Shown: positions 50,400 through 59,759 of the stretch, in pieces
Numbering within the stretch: the first letter of the stretch is position 1
Layout of the letters: every line of letters starts with the position of its first letter
Assembly: GCF_025698545.1 (NCBI RefSeq)
Contig: NC_068573.1
Span: 2,423,001-2,487,000, forward strand
DNA: 64,000 bases
DNA from: Gossypium raimondii
Taxonomy: Eukaryota > Streptophyta > Magnoliopsida > Malvales > Malvaceae
Direction: 5' to 3'
Translations under genes and position numbers: made by a program
Notes under the pieces: model-generated
Told to the model about the DNA's origin: nothing
Seen by the model: only the letters and a program-made list of their open reading frames with translations
Databases searched by the model: none

Positions 50400-50605
50400 T
50401 TTATTTTATGTAAAGAAACTCTTTATCTAGTAAAGTTTTCTAATGAAGTTGAATTAGAATCAGTGCCTCTTTTTCTTTGCATTCTTTTCATGCATTGCAT
50501 CACATCATATGCATTAATGACCATTAAAAAACCTAATCGAATAAAATCATTTCAGTTAACCTGGAAAACTGACAAAGTTACGGCACCCGAGCTAAGTCAA
50601 AAATT

Positions 50606-53055
50606 ATGGACCAAAGGTTGGAGAAGCTAGAGTGACTTCAAAAAGAAATGCAAGACCAGTTGCAGGCGCAAATGAAAGAGCAAATAGAAAAGATTCAGCG
50701 TGACATGGTGCAAAAGATGGAGGAGTCCCAAAATGATCTGGTGGCTAAGATGACGCAATTATTGAAGGGAGTAGATAAGGGTAAAGGTCCTGTGATTGTT
50801 AGTGAAGAAGAAAACAATGGTGAACCACTTTATCCTCCAGGTTTCACGCCTCCGCATGCGTAAGTACAGACTGAGCTGCATCCGCGGAGACCCTCTGTGT
50901 CGGTTAGGCCCCAGCAGTTCCAAGGCGATGCTTCAATCCCAATGAATTTTTAACCCGGAGCGGGCTCTAATCCCGGTGATAGCCCGAATAATATTGCTGT
51001 CCCAGATCTTGATGAGATGGTTGAAAAGGACAAGGCGAAGGAGGAATTTCCAAAACAATTTGAGGAGAAATGGAAATGGATAGAAGAGAAGTTTAGGGTA
51101 ATAGAAAGCATCGAAAGCTATCATGGAATAGATGCAAAAGATCTGAGCTTGGTTCCGGACTTGGTACTCCCTTACAAATTTAAGATGCCGGAATTCGAGA
51201 AATACAACGGGACTAGTTGCCCAGGATCCCATATTACTATGTTTTGTAGAAGAATGATGGGGTATATTAATAATGATCAATTATTAATACATTGCTTTCA
51301 GGAAAGTCTTACGGGAGCTGCGTCAAAGTGGTACAATCAGCTGAGCCGAGCTAAAATTGCTACTTGGAGGGATTTAGCACAGGCTTTCCTGAGACAATAC
51401 AATCATGTCTCAGAAATGATGCCTGACAGGATAACTCTGCAAAATTTAGAGAAGAAATCGAACGAAAGCTTCAGACAATATGCGCAGAGGTGGCGAGAGG
51501 TGGCGATTCAGGTGCAACCACCGCTTTTGGAAAAAGAGATGACGACGCTTTTTATTAATACTTTGAAAGCCCCGTTCATCACTCACATGTTGGGAAGCGC
51601 TTCAAAAAATTTCTCGGATATAATCATGAATGGTGAAATGATTGAGCATGCCATTAAAAGTGGAAAAATAGATGGAGGAGAAAATAATAGGAGGGCACCC
51701 CCGAGGAAAAGAGAAAATGAAGTGAATAATGTGAATGCTTATGGTAGGTCAATTACCGTGAATCAACCAAAGAAAGTGGTTGCTAATCAACAGGGATCAT
51801 CAAGACAAGAGTCGGGAGCTAGGCAAACTACTGAAAAGCCCCAATTCATGCCAATCCCGATGTCATACAAGGAGTTGTATCAGACTTTATTCGATGCACA
51901 TGTTGTTGCTCCTCGTTACTTGAGTCCTCTACAACCCCCGTATCCAAAATGGTATGATACGAACACGCAATGTGATTATCATGCGGGAATTTCTGGGCAC
52001 TCGATAGAAAATTGTACTGCTTTCAAGAAGGTAGTAGAAGGACTTATCAAATTAGGTGTTGTCAAACTTCTCGACTCACCTAACGCAAAGAATCTGTTAC
52101 CTAATCATGCAGATAAGGGGGTGAATATGGTTAGCGAAGGTACGGGAGAAGAAGTCAAGACTGACATTGCTGAAGTAAAAACTCCATTGAAACGGGTCTG
52201 GAAAGAAATGGCAAAAAGAGGGTTGGTTATTTCAGATTCTGAGGAAGGGCATGAGATGGGAAATTATTGTGAATTTCACTATAAAACAGGGCATGTAATC
52301 CAAGAATGTGAAGGATTCAAGGCTTTGGTTCAAAGTATGATGGATAACAATGAGATGAGGTTTTATGAAGATGCGAAAGAAATGAGGAGTATATACGCGA
52401 CAGAGTTGGGAACAAAGGCTCCAAAAATAAATCATCCTGTGGTCATTATTTCACGCCCTAAGGGTAATGAGGTTAGGGCTCAGGTAACACCGAAAATTGT
52501 AATCCAGAAACCATCAAATTTCTCTTATAGGGATAACAAAATGGTGCCGTGGAATTACGGGTGTAATGTGACCATTTTGGGAAAAGAAGCAGAAAGAAAT
52601 CAGGAAATAGGTTCTTACACGCGCAATGGAAAAAGATATGACGCTCAAGCAGAGTCGTCCAGGGAAGAGGATTGGAAGAAAGAACAGAGGAAAGGGAAAG
52701 CAGTAGAAGTTGAGCCATTGGTAAATGAACCAATAAAAGAAGAGGAGGCAAAGGAGTTTTTGAAGTTTTTGAAACACAGTGAATACAGTGTTGTGGAGCA
52801 ACTGCACAAACAGCCAGCCCGCATTTCTGTATTAGCTTTACTCTTAAACTCAGAAGTACATCAGAATGTACTTTTAAAGGTGCTAAACGAAACATATGTG
52901 GCTGACGATATTTCGGTAAACAAGCTGGATCGGTTGATCAACAATATTGGTGCTGACAATTTTATCTTCTTCAATGATGATGAAATACCATCCGGAGGAA
53001 GAGGTTCTACTAAAGCCCTGCATGTTACTGTCCGATGCAAAGGGTACACACTCTG
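50606..53055 (+). pseudogene. Ogre gag, with in-frame stops
   Basis: The Gag capsid protein packages element RNA. The frame starts at ATG 50606 with a Gln-rich coiled coil and is interrupted by TGA at 50633, TAA at 50861 and TAA at 50951; then it is open to 53068. The retrotransposon gag domain is at about 51170-51700 (HITMFCRRMMGYINNDQLLI, WYNQLSRA, LTLQN-like, FRQYAQRWREVA). Two zinc-knuckle-like motifs of the form C-x2-H-x5-GH-x4-C follow (CDYHAGISGHSIENC at about 51970; CEFHYKTGHVIQEC at about 52268). The gag frame runs out at 53068, just inside the protease. Confidence 0.85.
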
Positions 53056-53980
53056 GGGCCTTGGTTGATAATGGATCTCTGACCAATGTATTGCCTTTGT
53101 CCACTCTTAGTCGATTACCAATAGACAGTTCGCACATGAAAGCATGCCAGAGCATAGTAAGGGCATTTGATGGAACAAAAAAGGAGGTTATGGGGAGAAT
53201 TGAGGTACCATTAAGGATTGGCCCAGTCACTTATGAGGTGGATTTCTTGGTAATGGATATTAAGCCTTCCTACAACTGTCTATTGGGAAGACCGTGGATA
53301 CACTCAGCAGGGGCAGTACCTTCATCATTACATCAGAAGGTGAAGTTGGTATCGGATGATCGGTTGGTAACAATAGATGCAGAGGAGGATATTATCGCAA
53401 TGATGACTAGCGATGCACCTTATGTGGACATCAACGATGAGGCACTAGAATGTTCTTTTCGGTCGTTAGAATTTGTGAACGCGATGTTTATTGCGGAGGG
53501 AAGTAGAATTCCAGTACCGAAAATATCCAGGACCACTGAAATGGGGTTGCGATTGATGGTAGGAAGAGGAGCCTCACCCGGGAAAGGATTGGGAAAATAT
53601 CTTCAGGGAAGGATTGAGGCACCAATGCCGAAGGAAAAGTTTGATAGATTTGGCTTAGGATACAAGCCAGACATGAAGCAGAAGAAGAAAGAAGTAGAGA
53701 AGAGACAAGAGAAAAGAAGGGCGCGTTTGAATGGACATGAAGCTAAGTGTGAGCCTTTAACCTTTCCCCACATATCTACATCTTTTGTGTCGGGAGGATT
53801 TATTCATTCTGAATGTGGAGTGTCCGGTAACGGCATGGGAAGAATGTTGGAAAATGTTTATACCAACGCCATAGAAGCAACGGAAAGGAGGGCCTTGTTG
53901 GAGATCCGCCTTATGAGCACAAGCGAAGCTAAACAATTAGATCATCAAGAAATCCTCGTAGTCTTTAGGGCTTATTCAGA
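53041..53980 (+). pseudogene. Ogre aspartic protease with G-patch segment (frame-shifted from gag)
   Basis: A retropepsin-type domain, with LVDNGS as the active-site loop and LLGRPWIHSAGAVPSSLHQK as the family's second conserved part, continues in a frame one base off from gag; the shift lies at about 53045-53055. At about 53530-53665 a Gly-rich G-patch-like segment (MGLRLMVGRG.SPGKGLGKYLQGR...GLGYKP) follows. The coding part ends at a splice donor at 53981, three codons before which it reads AYSE. The protease cuts the Gag-Pol polyprotein; the role of the G-patch in such elements is not settled. Confidence 0.8.
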
Positions 53981-54248
53981 GTAATGCTCAAAACATTCCT
54001 GTTGTTTGTTGGCCTAGAAACGATATGAAATCTTTTGTGAAATAGGCCTTGGGCCTAAATATCATTATTTTAATGAAATACGTGTCTACGTTCATCTCGA
54101 TCAGTCACTTTTTTTCCTTTTATATGCAAATAAATATTTTTCATTTGATTGATTGTCTTACAAATAATTCTTTCATTTGTAACTCTTTTGCACAAACATA
54201 TTCACAAATTTATATATTCTTGGTATATTCTTTGATATGCCCTCATAG
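53981..54248 (+). other. Predicted spliced intron between protease and reverse transcriptase
   Basis: 268 bp from GT (53981) to AG (54248). Joining 'TCAGA' to 'GTCTTCAGAT' restores one frame reading through AYSE into SSDINDMSD, whereas unspliced RNA meets a stop at 53982-53984. The interior is T-rich with a pyrimidine-rich, AT-rich 3' half. An intron at this place is established for Ogre elements. Confidence 0.75.
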
Positions 54249-55806
54249 GTCTTCAGATATCAATGACATGAGTGACGCTGCTTCAAACGCGGAGCCTATT
54301 TTTGAGCAAGAAATGTGTTTAGAGGGATCCCACGACTTTGAAAATGACGAAGATTATGATGCGTCTCCGGACTTGTTAAGAATGGTGGAACAAGAGGATA
54401 AGCAGATCCTACCTCATAGGGAATCATTAGAAATAGTGAGCCTAGAGGATGGAAAAGAGGTGAAAATTGGAACTGAAATCACCGCAAAGACAAGGCAAGA
54501 CCTCATTAATTTGCTCCGAGAGTTCAAAGATGTTTTCGCGTGGTCGTACCAAGATATGCCTGGGCTAAGTACTAACATTGTGGTGCATCGTCTGCCCATA
54601 AAGGAGGATTGTAAACCCGTTCAACAGAAGCTTAGGAGAATGAGACCTGACATTGTGTTGAAAATAAGAGAAGAAGTCAAAAGACAATTCGACGCTGGAT
54701 TCTTACAAGAGGTCAAGTATTCGGATTGGGTAGCCAACATCGTCCCTGTGCCCAAAAAAGATGGAAAGGTACGAATGTGTGTGGATTATAGGGATTTGAA
54801 CAAGGCTAGTCCAAAGGACAACTTTCCACTGCCTCACATTGATACTTTGGTAGATAACACGGCGGACTATTCATTGTTTTCTTTCATGGATGGTTTCTCT
54901 GGATACAATCAAATAAAGATGCATCCTGGAGACATGAGGAAAACCACATTCATTACCTTATGGGGAACATTTTGTTACAAGGTAATGCCCTTCGGATTAA
55001 AGAATGCGGGAGCAACATATCAAAGAGCTATGGTGACTTTGTTTCACGACATGATGCACAAGGAGATCGAAGTCTATGTTGACGATATGATCGCGAAGTC
55101 TAGAACGGAAGAAGAGCATGTTCAGGTCTTAAAAAGGTTATTTTTGAGATTAAAGAAATTTCAGCTCAAGCTTAACCCAGCCAAATGCACGTTTAGAGCC
55201 AGATCAGGGAAGTTATTAGGCTTCATAGTTAGCAAAAAGGGGATCGAGGTTAACCCAGACAAAGTAAAAGCAATACGAGATTTACCTCCCCCGCGCACTC
55301 AGAAGGAGGTTCGAGGTTTCCTAGGGAGGTTGAATTACATTGCTCGGTTCATCTCACAACTGACGGAGAAATGTGATCCAGTATTCCGGCTCTTAAAGAA
55401 ACATAATCCGGATGAATGGGATGAAGAGTGTCAGAGGGCTTTCGATAAGGTAAAGCAGTACTTGGCTAATACTCCAGTCTTATCACCTTCAAGTCCAGAT
55501 AGGCCATTGATATTGTATCTAACAGTGTTGGAGAATTCCATGGGATGCGTATTGGGCCAACATGATGAGACGGGAAAGAAAGAAAGGGCAATATACTATC
55601 TCAGTAAGAAATTTATCGATTACGAAATGAGGTACTCATCAATTGAGAAGTTGTGTTGTGCTCTAATCTGGGCAACCCGAAGACTAAGGCAGTATATGTT
55701 GTATCACACGACTTGGCTGATTTCAAAGTTAGATCCTTTAAAGTATATGATGGAATCGATCGCTTTGAACGGAGAATGGCTAGATGGCGATCTTGCTCTA
55801 ATTTGA
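54249..55806 (+). CDS. Ogre reverse transcriptase and first RNase H
   Basis: RT copies element RNA to DNA. Motifs in order: PVPKKDGKVRMCVDYRDLNK, FPLPHIDTLVD, SFMDGFSGYNQIKM, VMPFGLKNAGATYQRAM, and the catalytic YVDDM at 55075-55089; then the connection and gypsy-type RNase H region (LILYLTVLENSMGCVLGQHD, AIYYLSKKF, EKLCCALIWA). The frame ends at TGA 55804-55806. The same frame resumes directly after, but the 55770-55850 segment looks like the family only in another frame, suggesting two compensating indels. Confidence 0.88.
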
Positions 55807-57696
55807 TATAGTATATGTCATCAGGAAGGCCATAAAGGAAGTGCAATAGCCGATTTCCTAGCTAGTAGAGCCTTGGAGGACTATGAATCTTTGAATTTCG
55901 ATTTTCCAAACGAGGACTTGATGTATGTGGCGAACACTGAAGAAAATCCTCAAATGGATCACGTATGGAAGTTAAATTTTGATGGAGCTTCAAATGCTAC
56001 GGGTAATGGAGTTGGGGCAGTCTTGGTATCCCCAAGTGGAGATCATTATCCTGTTGCTAGCAAGTTGGACTTCGATTGTACAAATAATATGGCAGAATAT
56101 GAAGCATGTATTATGGGCATTCGTGCAGCCATTGAACGGAACATCAAAGTGCTGAGAGTATATGGGGATTCAGCGTTGGTGATATACCAACTCAAAGGGG
56201 AGTGGGAGACTAGAGATCCTAAGCTAATCGGTTATAGAAAACTAGTTCTCGAATTGGCTGAGGAGTTTGACGATATCACTTTCTATTACCTCCCACGGGA
56301 GGAAAACCAAATGGCTGATGTATTAGCTACTCTAGCTTCGATGATTCAGGTGAATAGACTTGAGGCAATGAGGCATATTCAGATGAGTATCTCTGAGACC
56401 CCGGCTAATTGCTGCAATATTGAGGAGGAGGGAAAAGATGATTGTCATTGGTATCAGAGTATCCTACAATATGTGAAGAATCGGGAATACCCTGATCAAG
56501 CGACAGAGAATGACAAGAGAACTCTGAGAAAGATAGCCATTGAATATGTCTTAGATGGAGAAGTGTTATATAAAAGAAGGAAGGATCAAGTACTGTTAAG
56601 ATGTGTGGATGCTGTGGAAGCCAAGAAAATTTTGGAAGAAGTCCATGAGGGTATTTGTGGGACGCACGCCAGTGGTTTCACGATGGCCGGACAGATCATG
56701 AGATTTGGGTACTATTGGCCCACCATGGAAGGAGATTGTATTGATCATGCCAGGAAGTGCCACAAATGCCAAATTTACGGAGACAAAATACACGCGCCTC
56801 CTTCACCTCTTCACATCATGACCTCTCCTTGGTTGTTTTCCATGTGGGGTATGGATGTTATTGGGCCAATATCACCAAAGGCTTCTAATGGGCATCGCTT
56901 CATCTTCGTAGTAATTGATTACTTTACCAAGTGGGTGGAAGCTGCTTCATACGCAAATGTCACGAAAGCAGTAGTCAGCAAATTCTTGAAGAAGGAGATC
57001 ATTTGTCAATATGGAATGCCTGAGAGGATCATATCCGACAATGCGATGAACTTGAATAATAGCACAATAGCTGAGGTTTGCAGCCAATTTAAAATTAAGC
57101 ATCATAACTCATCGCCGTATCGTCCAAAAATGAATGGTGCAGTGGAGGCGGCCAATAAAAACATTAAAAGGATTGTGGGGAAAATGACTGAAACCTACAA
57201 GGAGTGGCATGAGAAATTATCATTTGCTCTCCTTGCCTATCGAACATCTGTTAGAACTTCTACCGGGGCAACGCCTTTTTCTCTGGTTTATGGAATGGAG
57301 GTAGTATTACCCATTGAAGTTGAAATCCCTTCTCTACGGGTGCTATCTGAGCTACAGTTGGATGAAGCCGAATGGATCCAATCTCGGTATGATCAGTTGA
57401 ACCTAATAGAGGAAAAGAGGCTAAGAGCTATTCACCATGGGCAAATGTACCAGAAACGAATGATGCGAGCCTATAATAAAAAGGTTCGCCCCCGAGAATT
57501 TCGTGAAGGGGACTTGGTACTAAAAAAGATTATTCCTATGCAAAAAGATTTTAGAGGAAAATGGATGCCAAATTGGGAAGGCCTTTATGTTGTAAAGAAG
57601 GCCTTTTCTGGTGGAGCTTTGATCCTATGCGAGATGGATGGCAAAAGTTTACCAAATCCTGTAAACGCAGACTCCGTCAAGAAATACTTCACTTGA
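55807..57696 (+). CDS. Ogre second RNase H (Tat-type) and integrase
   Basis: The stretch from about 55960 to 56340 is a second, archaeal-like RNase H (LNFDGASNATGNGVGAVLV, NNMAEYEAC, YGDSALVIYQ, EENQMADVLA) that defines the Tat lineage. Integrase follows: HHCC zinc finger at about 56640-56770 (CHKCQIYGDKIH end), DDE core with Asp at 56854, Asp at 57037 and Glu at 57145, then GATPFSLVYGMEVVLP and a C-terminal region ending WEGLYVVKKAF. Open to a TGA at 57694-57696. Integrase inserts the DNA copy. Confidence 0.88.
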   Translation, partial: YSICHQEGHKGSAIADFLASRALEDYESLNFDFPNEDLMYVANTEENPQMDHVWKLNFDGASNATGNGVGAVLVSPSGDHYPVASKLDFDCTNNMAEYEACIMGIRAAIERNIKVLRVYGDSALVIYQLKGEWETRDPKLIGYRKLVLELAEEFDDITFYYLPREENQMADVLATLASMIQVNRLEAMRHIQMSISETPANCCNIEEEGKDDCHWYQSILQYVKNREYPDQATENDKRTLRKIAIEYVLDGEVLYKRRKDQVLLRCVDAVEAKKILEEVHEGICGTHASGFTMAGQIMRFGYYWPTMEGDCIDHARKCHKCQIYGDKIHAPPSPLHIMTSPWLFSMWGMDVIGPISPKASNGHRFIFVVIDYFTKWVEAASYANVTKAVVSKFLKKEIICQYGMPERIISDNAMNLNNSTIAEVCSQFKIKHHNSSPYRPKMNGAVEAANKNIKRIVGKMTETYKEWHEKLSFALLAYRTSVRTSTGATPFSLVYGMEVVLPIEVEIPSLRVLSELQLDEAEWIQSRYDQLNLIEEKRLRAIHHGQMYQKRMMRAYNKKVRPREFREGDLVLKKIIPMQKDFRGKWMPNWEGLYVVKKAFSGGALILCEMDGKSLPNPVNADSVKKYFT

Positions 57697-59089
57697 AAGA
57701 AAGGGGAACCAAAGTGAAAACCCGTGAAGGGCGCTTTGCTTCCTAAAAAAAACTTTGGAGAGGCCAAGGTGAAAACCCGTAAAGGGCACTTTGAGACCAA
57801 AGGGGGCTTGAGTCGAGTCCGGCACCGACCCGGATAGATGATGCCCTATCGCACTCCCTTCTTTCCGCTATCAATCCGCTTTATCAAAAACCCGGAAAGG
57901 GCGACTCAAGTATTGGGCAGGATTGGGACATCAGGTGATTTGAGCGGATCAAATTTTGATCGGGGGCATATGATGATCTTGCTTTACTTGAACCAATAAG
58001 AAAGGATATGCAACGTCTTGGAGCATTGACAGAGTATTGTAGATCTCCTGAACACATGTCAAACTCAGAAGGGTCTTCAGAAAGTTTGTACAGAGAAATT
58101 CAAGCTGCGATAACTGGGGCACCTAGTTCTTATGTGTATTCTTGAAAATACATTCTTTTCTTTTCTTTCTTTCTTCTTTCTTCCTTTCTTTTTGTGAAAA
58201 CGCACATTCTCAATCCACTTCTTTGTTACCTTTCTTTCGCTATCTTTGATGTTTTATTTGAGTTATGATCAGAACTAGCTTCATTCTTATCCATTGTTAT
58301 GATCTTTTCGCAAACATGTTGCATTGGAATAATGATTAACGAACTAATAAAACTTTCAAGAAAGAAGTTTTGCACATTACTCTGGAAAATTTCTAAATAA
58401 TATAGGAACCTGAAACAGGATAATTGTTTAGAACACTAAATTCAAGAGTTGGAAATTTGAGAAAGAAGAGTCTAAATTTAGACTTTTTCTTTGGATTTTG
58501 TTGCCCAAACATGGACTGCACAAAACGACAAAATGTCGTGTTGGTGACAAAGCTTCAATGAACAAAAGAGCAACGATCACAGAGTGTTAAGAAGGTTTTT
58601 GGAAGAGAATTCCACAATCATGCATAAACATTTGGTGCGATACCTTGAGAATGGTGTAGAAGACCAAGGAGATTCAGATCCTGTATCCCTAAATTACAGC
58701 AGGAGAAGATTGAGGAAAAGCCACATATTTCTACCCTTGGATTGCAGTGATGCGCCCTAATGGATTTAACTTTGAGGTTTACAGTGGGGGGCAACTTGGC
58801 TAAATGTTTCTTCAGAAAAGCCAGTCAAGTGAGGAGGCGTTGTAGCGCGTCAGTTACAAAGCCTTAATAAACTTCAAGTAATGACAACCTAAGTGGGATC
58901 ACTCTCAAAAAATAATAATAAAATCCTGCATTCTTGCAAACACCATTTACACGTGTCTAGTTAGGAGCATTTGATTCATTTTGATCATGCCATCCTAATC
59001 ATTAGGCATAATTAGGCATTACACAGGTCATGTTCCCAGAGAATGATCGGTGAAGATCGAAAAACAAAACCTTACCTTCATCGACATAA

Positions 59090-59630
59090 GTGGAGTGGTT
59101 GAAGCCGAGATCTTATCTCCCGAGATTACAGTGAGTAGATCAAGACACTATCATATCTCCCCGAGTTTACAATGAGCGGATTAAAATAAAGGATCTCATC
59201 TCTCGGGTTACAGTGGAGTAGATCGCATCAGGTCTTATCTCCCTGAGGTTACAGTGGAGTAGACCGAAGAATTTCAGATCTTATCTCCCTAAGGTTACAG
59301 TGGAGCAGATTGAAGCCAAAGATCTTATCTCCCTGAGATTACAGCGGAGTAGATCGAAGACACTATCCTATCTCCCTGAGTTTACAGTGGGGCGGATTAA
59401 AATAAAGGATCTCATCTCTCTGAAGTTACAGTGGAGTAGATCGCATCAGGTCTTATCTCCCTGAAGTCACAGTGGAGTAGACCGAAGATACAAGTATTAT
59501 CTCCTTGATGTTATGGTGGAGCAGACTAAAACCATAAACTTCATCCCCCTGAAGTTGCTGCAAAGAAGATTGAAGCTACAAATCGTATCTTTCTGAAGTG
59601 TAGTGGAGTGGATCGACGCAACAAAACATA
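59090..59630 (+). repeat. Tandem array of about 40-50-bp units with higher-order order in Ogre 3' region
   Basis: About twelve diverged units with the core 'cttatctccctgaggttaca' then 'gtggagtagatcgaag'. A block of about 125 bp starting at 59144 (gacactat...agaccgaag) recurs at 59359, so the array has at least one multi-unit duplication with a 215-bp offset. A single related unit lies near 58670-58720. Tandem arrays in this position are a known source of satellite DNA in plant LTR elements. Confidence 0.85.
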
Positions 59631-59744
59631 GTGGACTGAAACAAAGCTACTTGAAGAAAGGCGTTAAGAGAAATCAAGACTCGGCGAGACCGGGTAAATT
59701 TGGTCTTTCTTAGTCTTTGCTCTGTTCTCGTTACGCGACAACGA

Positions 59745-59758
59745 GCAAAGAGGGGCAG
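59745..59758 (+). other. Polypurine tract
   Basis: 'gcaaagaggggcag' directly before the 3' LTR start; the plus-strand primer site. Purine-rich except for single C bases. Confidence 0.75.
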
Positions 59759-59759
59759 C

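Larger units (their letters stand above)
57697..59759 (+). other. 3' non-coding region of the Ogre-like element
   Basis: 2 kb without protein signature. Near the start two copies of 'gtgaaaacccgt.aagggc' (57713 and 57769) and a third partial copy at 57890 form a short repeat. A tandem array covers 59090-59630, and the polypurine tract ends the region. Confidence 0.7.

Noticed and set aside
52473..53230. Minus-strand open frames of 97-140 codons under gag and protease
   Set aside because: Shadows of the plus-strand coding sequence. Their translations have no domain and run antisense to conserved gag/protease codons.
54049..54248. Start of the RT open frame at 54049 as a true translation start
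   Set aside because: The stretch lies within the predicted intron and translates to a hydrophobic, T-rich-derived sequence. The frame is entered by splicing at 54249.
59090..59630. CRISPR-like array
   Set aside because: Repeat and spacer are not separable and units differ throughout. It lies in a plant retrotransposon, so it is a tandem repeat.
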